From contig CP098528.1 of NCBI GenBank assembly GCA_030440445.1, forward strand, positions 1,612,001-1,676,000: a stretch of DNA of 64,000 nt, written 5' to 3'. This document shows positions 56,452-64,000 of this stretch, piece after piece. Position numbers and translations under genes: made by a program. This DNA is from Halomonas sp. KG2. Its GTDB lineage: Bacteria > Pseudomonadota > Gammaproteobacteria > Pseudomonadales > Halomonadaceae. The notes beneath the pieces are model-generated. The model did not search any database and was not told the origin of the DNA. It saw only the letters and a list, made by a program, of their open reading frames with translations. Every line of letters starts with the position of its first letter. Within the stretch, counting starts at the first letter, position 1.

Positions 56452-58089
56452 CTATGTGCAAGGTACAGCTTGGTGAGTTAGCGAAACCAGCTGGGCACGT
56501 GATTGGCTGTTTTCAGCGCTGGCGTTGAGTTTAAACCTAAGCACAACCTCGGTTAACCGTTCAGCTTCATGCTCTAACTGAGTGGCGGAGGTGCTGGCTT
56601 GCTCCACCATGGCGGCATTCTGTTGAGTCGTCTGCTCCATTTCGCCAACAGCACTATTGACTTCGTTGATGCCAACACGTTGCTCCTCGCTAGCGACTGC
56701 GATCTCATCCATTAAAGTGGTAACACGCTTAACGGATTCCATAATGGCGACCATTGACTCACTGGCTAAATCCGCTTGTTGAGTGCCTGCTTCTATCTGG
56801 CTTACTGACGTTGCAATCAATTGACGGATATCTGCTGCGGCATCCGCGCTGCGTGTTGCCAGCAGGCGAACTTCACTGGCTACCACGGCAAACCCTCGGC
56901 CATGTTCACCTGCTCGGGCTGCTTCAACGGATGCATTGAGCGCCAAAATATTGGTCTGAAAGGCGATTGAGTCAATTAAGCCAATAATGTCGGTAATCTG
57001 TTGCGAACTATGACGTATCTCATGCATTTTACTAACCACATGAGTCACGACATCGTCACCTTGCTGTGCATTATGCGCAGCTTCTTGAGCAACGCGGCTA
57101 GCTTGCGCTGCGTTGTCACTGTTACGTTCCATGGTGGCCGTCATTTCTTCAATGCTGGAGGCAGTTTGTGTTAATGAAGCGGACTGGCGCTCGGTCCGCG
57201 AGGCGAGATCTTGGTTGCCTAACGCAATTTCCCGTGCGCCTGCAAAAACCTCTTCACTGCTATGACGCACGGTTGCCACCGTTTCCAACAAATCTTTTTG
57301 CATGTTGCGTAGCGAGTTGAAGAGAATGCCGATTTCATTTCGGCCATGCACTTCAATTTCTCTAGAAAGATCACCTTTAGCAATATATTGAAAGTGCTCG
57401 TTGATGCGCTGCGTTGGGCGAATTAAGTTGACGCTTACACCCCAGTAGACAATGGCAGTAATGATTAGCGCGATAATGAATACGCTAACAATAGCGGAAT
57501 TAGCTAAGTTGACCACTGAAGAGAAGTTATCCAAACGCTGATTACCTTCGTCTTCTACCGTATGAAAAAAATTAACGGCATCTTGATAAAAAGTGTCATA
57601 GGCATCATGGGTGCTATTGCGCAGGCGTTGGTAGTCAGCAGTGTCCCCTTGATAAAGCGAATCAAGTTGAGGAAGTAGCTGGTGGCTCATCATGTTATTG
57701 AAGCTACTCTCTATTTCACGAATGAAGTGCTCATGAGACGGGTTGAATGATAAAGAAAGAAATTCAGCGAACACGTTGTCTGCACTTTCAAGCAGATTAC
57801 GCATTTCATCCGCTCGTTGGCGCCTTTCAACGGCAGTAAGAGAAGGGTGCGCCTCTAGAAGCTCTTCGTACAGGCGGCCCATTTGTAAACGTACATTTTG
57901 TATCGACGAATTGGTTCTGTTCAGTGTCGATTGTTGATTGACGTTGACGTTGGTAAATTGCTCGATACTTTCCTGACTATGATTGATCGCGTAGAGGCCG
58001 GTACCACTCAGCAGCAGCAGTAATGTCAGAAAAGCGCATAAAACGAGTGACCAGCTCATTCTCATTGTTAGATTGTTTAAGCGGTGCAT
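56452..58089 (-). CDS. methyl-accepting chemotaxis protein
   Basis: The 545-residue receptor has a membrane helix near 14-32, a periplasmic four-helix-bundle sensor (about 35-190), a second helix ([21 protein letters not shown]), a HAMP domain ([20 protein letters not shown]) and a full signalling domain with [37 protein letters not shown] in parts. There is no CheR-tethering pentapeptide of the NWETF type at the end. The start codon is nine bases from an inserted IS3-family element, whose insertion changed the Shine-Dalgarno GGAG to CGAG and cut off the promoter, so the gene may be poorly expressed or read through from the transposase. Confidence 0.9.
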   Translation of the reverse strand: MHRLNNLTMRMSWSLVLCAFLTLLLLLSGTGLYAINHSQESIEQFTNVNVNQQSTLNRTNSSIQNVRLQMGRLYEELLEAHPSLTAVERRQRADEMRNLLESADNVFAEFLSLSFNPSHEHFIREIESSFNNMMSHQLLPQLDSLYQGDTADYQRLRNSTHDAYDTFYQDAVNFFHTVEDEGNQRLDNFSSVVNLANSAIVSVFIIALIITAIVYWGVSVNLIRPTQRINEHFQYIAKGDLSREIEVHGRNEIGILFNSLRNMQKDLLETVATVRHSSEEVFAGAREIALGNQDLASRTERQSASLTQTASSIEEMTATMERNSDNAAQASRVAQEAAHNAQQGDDVVTHVVSKMHEIRHSSQQITDIIGLIDSIAFQTNILALNASVEAARAGEHGRGFAVVASEVRLLATRSADAAADIRQLIATSVSQIEAGTQQADLASESMVAIMESVKRVTTLMDEIAVASEEQRVGINEVNSAVGEMEQTTQQNAAMVEQASTSATQLEHEAERLTEVVLRFKLNASAENSQSRAQLVSLTHQAVPCT

Positions 58090-58137
58090 GTGTCACTCGG
58101 TAATCCCCCCATTTTTAGAGGGCTTCAAAAGTAGGCC

Positions 58138-58965
58138 TCAGGCCATCATGGCCAACTTCTGTTGAGGAGTGATTCCTCCGAGTCCCATATTGGGTCGTTC
58201 GTGATTGTAGTGCCAGAGCCAGCGAGTAGCATAACCTTGGACTTCTTCGGTGCTGTCGAACAGATACTGGGCCAGCCAATCGTAACGCACCGTTCGGTTG
58301 TAGCGTTCGATATAGGCATTCTGCTGGGGCTTGCCGGGCTGGATAAACGCCAACACAATGCCTTGGTTTTTCGCCCAGTTCGCCAGCTTGCCGCTGATGT
58401 ATTCAGGGCCGTTGTCACAGCGAATAGAGCGCGGTTTGCCCCGCCACTCAATGATCTGCTCCAGTGACCGTATAACACGCTCTGTCGGAAGCGAGAAGTC
58501 TACTTCGATGCAAAGGCCTTCGCGGTTGAAGTCATCAATCACATTCAGCAGCCGGTATCTGCGACCATCGTTGAGCTGGTCGTGCATGAAGTCCATCGAC
58601 CAACTGTCATTGATCATTTCCGGCACGGCCAATGGCTCCGGCTTTTCACGAACCAGGCGTTTCTTGGGTTTTATCCGCAGGTTCAGTTCCAGCTCCCGAT
58701 AAATTCGGTAAACCCGTTTGTGATTCCAGCCAAACCCTTTGACGTTTCTCAGGTGCAAAAAGCACAGGCCGAAGCCCCAATTGCGCTGGTTATGGGTCAA
58801 CCGGATTAGCCAGTCGGCGATCTCGGTATTCTCGCTGCTGAGCTTGGCCCGGTAGCGATAGCAGGTCTCGCTGATGCTGAACATCCAGCAAGCCAGTCGA
58901 ATGCTGATGCGCTTCTCATTGACGGCTTTCTGCGCCATCTCACGGCGTCGAGACGGCTTCACCAC
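58138..58965 (-). CDS. IS3-family transposase OrfB (DDE integrase domain)
   Basis: The 275-residue frame holds the HTH_21 region ([20 protein letters not shown]) and the rve catalytic core. The DDE triad is visible in [23 protein letters not shown] and [18 protein letters not shown]. It is normally made as a fusion OrfAB by -1 frameshift: the minus strand has a run of seven A followed by G (58965-58972) in the overlap with orfA. The GTG at 58965 is a formal start only. Confidence 0.92.
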   Translation of the reverse strand: MVKPSRRREMAQKAVNEKRISIRLACWMFSISETCYRYRAKLSSENTEIADWLIRLTHNQRNWGFGLCFLHLRNVKGFGWNHKRVYRIYRELELNLRIKPKKRLVREKPEPLAVPEMINDSWSMDFMHDQLNDGRRYRLLNVIDDFNREGLCIEVDFSLPTERVIRSLEQIIEWRGKPRSIRCDNGPEYISGKLANWAKNQGIVLAFIQPGKPQQNAYIERYNRTVRYDWLAQYLFDSTEEVQGYATRWLWHYNHERPNMGLGGITPQQKLAMMA

Positions 58966-59225
58966 TTTTTTTCGATGGCTTCCTTGAGGATGTCCGCTTT
59001 CAATCGTTCCTCAGCGTACATCTTCTTGAGCCGTCGGTTTTCATCCTCTAGCTCTTTCAACCGGGCCATCATGGACGCATCCATGCCGCCGAATTTAGCT
59101 CGCCACTTGTAGAAAGTCGCACTGCTCATGCCATGCTCACGACACAGCTCTGGAACCGGAGCGCCGCCTTCGGCTTGCTTGAGAATTGACAGTATTTGGC
59201 TGTCAGAAAAACGTGATTTTTTCAT
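58959..59225 (-). CDS. IS3-family transposase OrfA (helix-turn-helix)
   Basis: The 88-residue protein has the HTH_Tnp_1 pattern: [42 protein letters not shown] and the leucine-zipper region [20 protein letters not shown]. It binds the IS ends. The ATG at 59225 is the usual start (MKKSRF); 16 further residues upstream are in frame but outside the family. Its stop overlaps orfB by seven bases. Confidence 0.9.
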   Translation of the reverse strand: MKKSRFSDSQILSILKQAEGGAPVPELCREHGMSSATFYKWRAKFGGMDASMMARLKELEDENRRLKKMYAEERLKADILKEAIEKKW

Positions 59226-59335
59226 GCAGAATCTCCCTGCGTTTAGCTTACGGAAAATTCTACTTTTGAACACCCTGGTTTTTCGGGGGGATTACCACTC
59301 CATTCGTCTCATTATTATGTTCTGCATAGAGAAAT

Positions 59336-59361
59336 AGAACTGCCGGGGGAGCGGCAGTTCT
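59336..59361 (-). terminator. terminator of the nucleobase permease gene
   Basis: AGAACTGCCG pairs with CGGCAGTTCT around a GGGGAG loop, 52 bases past the stop of the permease. On the minus strand it is followed by ATTTCTCT, a weak T tract. Confidence 0.7.
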
Positions 59362-59412
59362 AAAGCGTCGTGCATGTTTTAAATGATGCTCTTGTTGCTA
59401 ATTAATACATCA

Positions 59413-60867
59413 TTATTCAGCATGAACGCTACGTTGACTAAGGTTATCACCTTGGTTATTGGCTTCGTCCTTAGTGTCTTTATCTTCGTTAGCAATTTTT
59501 TCTCTTTCCTTAGCCTCATCTGAAAGAGATTTTTTGGGTAGAACGATATTCAGCGTGAAAGCTGTAATAGCGGCCACAACGATGGGGGCGCCACCGATCA
59601 AATCTCTTAATACCGCAGGAAATTGCTCAATAGCAGATGGCTCTGCAGCGATACCTAAGCTTAGTGCTAAGGAAAGGCCGACGATGGTCATATTGCGCGC
59701 AGACATCTCATCTTTAACCAGCAACTGAATGCCAGTCATGGTAATCATGCCAAACACGGTAATTGTTGCACCACCTAAAACGGGATAAGGAATCGTCGTG
59801 ATCATTGCGCCGAATTTCGGACTGAGACCCGCTAGAATCATAAAAATACCTGCCAGCGCCAGTACGTATCGGCTAATTACCTTGGTCATGGCTACGATGC
59901 CAACATTCTGGCTGAACGTGGACGTGGGCAGGGCACCGAAGAAAGAGCTGACGGTAGTGGTTAAACCATTGCCAAGCAGGCCGCCGGTAAGCTCTTTTGT
60001 TTTTAGCTCACGGTTCATACCGCCAACGGTTGTGGCAGATAAATCCCCAATCGTTTGTACGGAGTTAATAACACAAATGACGACCATCGAAGCAATGGCC
60101 GCGGTGTGAAACTCCATCTCAAACGGCATTAGTTTAGGAACGGCTACCCAGGATGCATTGGCGACGTTGTCGAAACTAACTAGGCCTAGCGATAGGGAGA
60201 GTAAATAGCCGACCACAATGCCCACAATAATGGCTGAGAGCTTAATCACCCCTTTACCAAATTGGGCAGCAATTAAAACAGTGAGTAACGTAACGACAGC
60301 GACGATCCAATTAATTGGATCACCAAAATTGGCGGCATTAACGTTTCCACTGCCCGCCATATAGCGAATTGCGATGTCATATAGCGACAGACCGATCACC
60401 AATACCACTGTTCCTGCCACGACAGGGGGGAACAAATGGCGAATATATTGGATGAAGTAGCCCACCACGACCATGGTCATACCGCCAATCAACTGGGCAC
60501 CGAGTATGCCTTCAATCCCATACTGAGCGCCAACTGCCACAAGCGTCGGTACGTAGGCAAAGCCGACACCAAAGATAGCAGGTAAGCGCGCACCGAATTT
60601 CCACACACCGTATAGATGGAACACGGTGCAGACACCGGATGCCAGTACTGCTATCTGGATGAGCAAAAGCTTTTCTTCGACGCTCGCGCCAACGACTCCA
60701 GCAACGATAATAGGCGGTGTTATCACGCCAGCAATCATGGCGAGTAGGTGCTGAAGAGAAAGTGGCAGTACCTTTAGAAATTTAGGTTTTCCATAAAAAT
60801 CAAAGAGGGAGGTGCTCTTTCCATCTATTCGCGCTCGCTCTTCCGACGAGGATGTGGCGTCACTCAT
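59413..60867 (-). CDS. NCS2 family nucleobase:cation symporter, probable urate/xanthine permease
   Basis: The 484-residue inner membrane protein belongs to the NCS2 (UraA/XanQ/UacT) family. VLPLSLQHLLAMIAGVITPPI near residue 35 is the family start, with the histidine in QHLLAM; GDLSATTVGGMNRELKTKEL and GNGLTTTVSSFFGALPTSTFSQNVG hold the substrate-site Gln/Asn region. About 14 helices and a charged C-terminal tail can be seen. Its divergent neighbour uraH and the puuD gene suggest urate or xanthine as substrate (inference). Confidence 0.88.
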   Translation of the reverse strand: MSDATSSSEERARIDGKSTSLFDFYGKPKFLKVLPLSLQHLLAMIAGVITPPIIVAGVVGASVEEKLLLIQIAVLASGVCTVFHLYGVWKFGARLPAIFGVGFAYVPTLVAVGAQYGIEGILGAQLIGGMTMVVVGYFIQYIRHLFPPVVAGTVVLVIGLSLYDIAIRYMAGSGNVNAANFGDPINWIVAVVTLLTVLIAAQFGKGVIKLSAIIVGIVVGYLLSLSLGLVSFDNVANASWVAVPKLMPFEMEFHTAAIASMVVICVINSVQTIGDLSATTVGGMNRELKTKELTGGLLGNGLTTTVSSFFGALPTSTFSQNVGIVAMTKVISRYVLALAGIFMILAGLSPKFGAMITTIPYPVLGGATITVFGMITMTGIQLLVKDEMSARNMTIVGLSLALSLGIAAEPSAIEQFPAVLRDLIGGAPIVVAAITAFTLNIVLPKKSLSDEAKEREKIANEDKDTKDEANNQGDNLSQRSVHAE

Positions 60868-61384
60868 GAGGGACTCTCCTTTGTTGTTGTATTCAATGAT
60901 TTGAAATTATTGTTCATTTTTAAAGTTAATACTGTACACAAAAAATCTGCTGAAAATAAATAATTTCGCCCTGTTTATGCTCATCTATTTGGCTAATAGC
61001 GCTTCTTGATACGAAAAATAGCGTGCTGGTTTCACCGCTGCATCTATCATAATTTTTGTTCAAGCTTTTGATTTTTAATTTATTTTTAAACATTTCTGTC
61101 AGGGGGAGGCTTGTGTTGAGATGCCTGGTCGTCGTCTAGGAAAGAAAACCTGAGCAGCGAAGGTGGCGTCAAAATTTTGGTGCTGGACAGGGTGAACAAC
61201 GCTTCCTAATAAAAATGTATACAAAAATTCTTTGAAATGTGTCGATTTTTTATATAGAAATGTAGTCATTGGGTTTTGGGCTGTGACGTGTCTCACCCGC
61301 GCTTGAGCTGCTTATTGTTAGCAATGCATAGGGAAAAGACATGGTAATGGCTCTAATTACATTAATAAAATATCGGAGAAACCA
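60868..61384. promoter_or_regulatory. AT-rich divergent control region of the urate genes with two matching operator-like sites
   Basis: No gene is seen in this 517-base gap. TGTACACAAAAAA at 60933 and TGTATACAAAAAT at 61216 share the pattern TGTAYACAAAAA; the second core is a perfect 8-bp palindrome. One lies near each divergent gene. Palindromes of the TGTATACA kind are typical of GntR-type regulators, though an IclR gene is the only regulator nearby. Confidence 0.45.
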
Positions 61385-61747
61385 ATGGGTTACGTAACAA
61401 CTCATGTTCTAGATACTGCGCAAGGCTGCCCAGGCGAGGGGGTCAAAATTGATCTGTACCGTGTCGTTAACGGTGAGCGCAGCTTCCTCAAAACGGTAAC
61501 CACCAATGATGATGGCCGCTGTGACCATCCCATATTAGATGGCGACGAGCTACAAGAAGGGGAGTACGAGTTGGCGTTTCATGCAGGCGATTACTTCGCC
61601 AGTCAGGCTGGCCGAGTTGCTAATAGTAACGAGCCTGCGTTCTTAAATGTGATACCGCTTCGCTTCGGGGTCAATGACGCCACACAGCACTATCACGTGC
61701 CATTGCTGCTATCGCCCTATGCCTACTCCACGTATCGCGGCAGCTAA
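61385..61747 (+). CDS. uraH: 5-hydroxyisourate hydrolase
   Basis: The 120-residue transthyretin-like enzyme hydrolyses 5-hydroxyisourate, the product of urate oxidation. VTTHVLDTAQGCPGEGVKIDL near the start, the HYHVPLLLSPYAYSTYRGS ending and the terminal Y-R-G-S are diagnostic; the catalytic His residues in TTHVLD and HYHVP are seen. There is no signal peptide, so it acts in the cytoplasm. CGGAG precedes the ATG. puuD follows after 92 bases. Confidence 0.95.
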   Translation: MGYVTTHVLDTAQGCPGEGVKIDLYRVVNGERSFLKTVTTNDDGRCDHPILDGDELQEGEYELAFHAGDYFASQAGRVANSNEPAFLNVIPLRFGVNDATQHYHVPLLLSPYAYSTYRGS

Positions 61748-61760
61748 AGAGACTTAATCA

Positions 61761-61790
61761 ATAGTCCCGATAAAAATAGCCCTGATAAAA
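61761..61790. repeat. 15-bp tandem duplication after the uraH stop
   Basis: ATAGTCCCGATAAAA is followed by ATAGCCCTGATAAAA, 13 of 15 bases the same, in the gap between uraH and puuD. Confidence 0.85.
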
Positions 61791-61839
61791 AACCTTATGC
61801 TGCCGACTAACAACAAACAAATGAGGCGAGGAAGCCGAT

Positions 61840-63039
61840 ATGCTGTCCTACTTAATTGATTTTTCTAATTTTATGCTTCGCTGGCTACACGTTATTGCCG
61901 CGATTGCCTGGATTGGTGAGTCTATCTACTTTGTTATGCTAGATAATGGCTTGAAATCCCCCAAAGATGAAAACTGCCGTAAAAAAGGCGTATTTGGTGA
62001 AATGTGGGCCGTGCATGGCGGCGGCTTCTATCATAATCAGAAATATGCTACCAGCCCGGAAAAGCTGCCTGATGACCTCCACTGGTCTTTCTGGAAAGCT
62101 TATACCACTTGGTTATCTGGCTTCGCTTTATTCATCATTTTGTACATGTTTAATCCTGGCTTTTATTTGGTTAATCCCAACAGTAGCTGGGAGTGGGCTG
62201 CCAATATGACCGGCTGGCAGGCCAACGTTTTGGCGCTGACCTTCTTGCTGCTGGGGTGGGTGGTCTATAACGAAATGTGTAAACGCATCAGCCCCAACAT
62301 GGAGCGCGATGGCCTATTAAGTATTGGTGTTGCGATCATGATGGTGGTAGTCGCGTATCTGAGTACTCATATGTTCTCAGGTCGTGCCGCATTTCTATTG
62401 ACCGGGGCTGTTATGGCAACAGCGATGTCTGCCAACGTGTTCTTCTGGATCATTCCTGGGCAGCGCCGCATTGTTAAGGCGATGAAAGCTGGCGAAACGC
62501 CAAATCCGTTAGACGGCAAACGTGGTAAGCAACGCTCGGTACACAATACGTACTTTACGTTACCCGTTGTTTTATTAATGATCAGTAACCACTACTCCTT
62601 TGCATACTCTCACGCCTATGCATGGATCATCATGGCATTGCTGATTTTTGCGGGTGCCTTAATTCGTCAGTATTTCGTGTTGATGCACGCTGGGAAAATA
62701 CGGCCTGGTTATCCTGCGGCAGGTGTCGTCTTGATTATGGTGGCGTTTTGGATAGGGATGCCAGCTAACCAACAAGCTAATGCTGGTGCAGAGAGTGGGA
62801 CAGATATTACTGACGTGCAGGCGGTTATTGAGCAGCGCTGCGTTGCGTGCCATGCCCAGTCGCCAACACAGCCTGGTTTTTCTGCTCCTCCTGCGGGCTT
62901 TGCCTACGATAACCTTGAGCAAATTTTGCATCACAAAGAGAGTATTCAGCAGGTCGTGGCCAGTGGATACATGCCCCTTGGCAACATGACCAATATGACA
63001 GATGAAGAGCGCGCTTTGATTGGAGAGTGGTCTGAGTAA
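61840..63039 (+). CDS. puuD: urate hydroxylase PuuD, membrane-bound with cytochrome c domain
   Basis: The 399-residue protein has an N-terminal DUF989 membrane part with eight or so helices (MLRWLHVIAAIAWIGESIYF, VFGEMWAVHGGGFYHNQKY) and a C-terminal cytochrome c domain with the haem site CVACH (about residue 336) and a likely Met ligand in YMPLGNM. PuuD oxidises urate to 5-hydroxyisourate and passes electrons to the respiratory chain; the caa3 oxidase in this window could take them. With UraH it gives the first two steps of urate breakdown. GAGGCGAGG lies upstream of the ATG. Confidence 0.93.
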   Translation: MLSYLIDFSNFMLRWLHVIAAIAWIGESIYFVMLDNGLKSPKDENCRKKGVFGEMWAVHGGGFYHNQKYATSPEKLPDDLHWSFWKAYTTWLSGFALFIILYMFNPGFYLVNPNSSWEWAANMTGWQANVLALTFLLLGWVVYNEMCKRISPNMERDGLLSIGVAIMMVVVAYLSTHMFSGRAAFLLTGAVMATAMSANVFFWIIPGQRRIVKAMKAGETPNPLDGKRGKQRSVHNTYFTLPVVLLMISNHYSFAYSHAYAWIIMALLIFAGALIRQYFVLMHAGKIRPGYPAAGVVLIMVAFWIGMPANQQANAGAESGTDITDVQAVIEQRCVACHAQSPTQPGFSAPPAGFAYDNLEQILHHKESIQQVVASGYMPLGNMTNMTDEERALIGEWSE

Positions 63040-63231
63040 CTAGCTCGCTCGTTGTGACGTCAGCAGCTAGCACTTTCTAGCGGTGTTAGCTGCTGTATTA
63101 GCTGAGTTCCTTAACGCATGCTCAATGTTGCTTTAAATCATTAATGGCAATCGGCCAGTAGTAGGTTTGCGCAGGCGTTAGGGGTTTTACGTTATCTCGA
63201 TAATACAAATAACGAAGTGAGTTAACCCGCC

Positions 63232-64000
63232 ATGAGTGAAAAGGAAAAAAAGCATTTAATTCCCGCGCTTGAACGAGGGCTGACGATTTTAATGGAACTC
63301 AATCGTCATCATCGTGAAATGAGTTTTGCTGAGATCGTCAAACGCGTTGGTTATCCCCAGTCGACGTCGTATCGCGCAGTACAGACCTTGGAGCATATGG
63401 GGTTTCTACGCCATCACCCGGTCACTGGATTGTATTCGCTGGGTGTTAACGTGCTAAAGCTGGGCTTTGAATATGTGGCCTCATTGGATGTTGTGCAGGT
63501 AGGCCATCCTGTTATTGAGTCGCTATGCGAGCAGACCGGCTGCTCAAGTCATATTGCCGTTCGCGATGGAAGGGATGCCGTTTATGTGGCCCGTGTGGGT
63601 GCCACTAACGCCACGATTCGTCGCGTTAGTGTAGGAACACGAATTCCACTGCACTGTACGTCACTAGGGCGACTACTGCTGACAGATCTCTCGAAAGAGG
63701 AGTTTGAATCGCTCTATCCTGACGACCAACTACTTAATAAGGAGCTTGGTGCACCGATTCGGCGTGATGTGCTGTGGGACTTAGTTCAGGAAGACCGTCA
63801 GCGTGGTTATGTCATTGCAGATTCTTACTATCACTTTGGTATTTCATCGATTGCCTACCCGCTCTACAACCATGATGGGGTAGTGGAGGGCGTCGTTAGT
63901 ATCATGGTGCCTGTGCATGAATTTGCCGAAGATGAGCGAACCAAGCTGCAAGCGCTGGTGCAAGAGGCCGCGAGAACAATCTCCGACATGCTCGGGCACG
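63232..64000 (+). CDS. IclR family transcriptional regulator (partial, runs off the window)
   Basis: The 256 visible residues cover nearly the whole protein. The winged helix (FAEIVKRVGYPQSTSYRAVQ, MGFLRHHPVTGLYSLG) and IclR effector domain (LCEQTGCSSHIAVRDGRDAVYVARVG, VGTRIPLHCTSLGRLLL, ISSIAYPLYNHDGVVEGVVSI) are seen. IclR members such as AllR and HpxR-like proteins control purine and ureide catabolism. Its place behind uraH-puuD suggests the same here (inference). The ATG at 63232 follows the poor site AGTGAG. Confidence 0.88.
   Translation, partial: MSEKEKKHLIPALERGLTILMELNRHHREMSFAEIVKRVGYPQSTSYRAVQTLEHMGFLRHHPVTGLYSLGVNVLKLGFEYVASLDVVQVGHPVIESLCEQTGCSSHIAVRDGRDAVYVARVGATNATIRRVSVGTRIPLHCTSLGRLLLTDLSKEEFESLYPDDQLLNKELGAPIRRDVLWDLVQEDRQRGYVIADSYYHFGISSIAYPLYNHDGVVEGVVSIMVPVHEFAEDERTKLQALVQEAARTISDMLGH

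Larger units (their letters stand above)
58099..59296 (-). mobile_element. IS3-family insertion sequence (IS407-like group), complete
   Basis: The element is 1198 bases. Its ends are inverted repeats: GGTAATCCCCCC is identical on both sides, and TTCAAAAGTAG follows after a less conserved stretch. The 4-bp direct repeat ACTC flanks it (58095-58098 and 59297-59300), which is the size usual for the IS407 group and shows a recent, unrearranged insertion. It holds orfA and orfB in overlapping frames. Both are intact. Confidence 0.92.

Overview
The window looks like part of the chromosome of a moderately GC-rich gammaproteobacterium, most likely a Halomonas-type member of the Halomonadaceae. This is inferred from gene content: EpmC, RimK with its retropepsin-like partner, FadB/FadA, a SufBCDST operon, DUF5924, DUF3549, YqcC and YeaC-type proteins, and a urate catabolic set. 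No rRNA or tRNA gene is present to settle it. Most genes look like ordinary housekeeping or catabolic genes.

Layout. 1-3075: partial MATE exporter, EF-P hydroxylase, a degenerate exonuclease-like protein and TatD. 3345-11292: an acyl-CoA catabolic operon (periplasmic binding protein, two AMP-forming acyl-CoA ligases, acyl-CoA dehydrogenase, thiolase) facing a convergent AraC-type regulator. 11446-16280: the ABC-F protein Uup, a universal stress protein, a MarR regulator and membrane proteins. 16552-19928: fadBA. 19989-22093: small redox, lipoprotein and PhnA-type genes with unusual short repeats. 22282-28298: an Rrf2-type regulator and sufBCDST, with iron and Fe-S type regulatory motifs upstream. 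28317-32748: SanA, RimK, RimB, DUF3549 and YqcC, with a cluster of DnaA-box-like sites. 32876-40580: OmpW, then the proline region (putP, putA, an AraC regulator). 41229-47639: CBS protein, a Pmp3-domain fusion, EamA exporter, NAD kinase, phosphatase, rhomboid protease, YeaC and DUF2797. 47783-54958: a caa3-type cytochrome oxidase cluster with its own copper-type P-ATPase. 54967-59296: a wHTH protein, a radical SAM protein, and a chemoreceptor whose upstream region is split by an IS3-family element. 59413-64000: urate uptake and degradation (NCS2 permease, UraH, PuuD) and a partial IclR regulator.

Main points of interest. (1) Two intergenic segments (41109-41188 and 45481-45577) share sequence, including an identical 12-base block directly before a strong rho-independent terminator. 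Both also have SigmaE-like promoter motifs, so they look like a pair of sibling small RNAs. (2) Just upstream of putA lies a short pseudogene that joins the N-terminus and C-terminus of another, older putA. The present putA is richer in GC, so the original gene seems to have been deleted and functionally replaced, with the newcomer sitting behind the old promoter. (3) The IS3 element at 58099-59296 has a 4-bp target duplication and removed part of the Shine-Dalgarno sequence of the chemoreceptor gene. (4) Short 13-17 bp tandem duplications recur in the gaps next to stop codons. (5) The PhnA gene has a leader inverted repeat that could hide its ribosome binding site.
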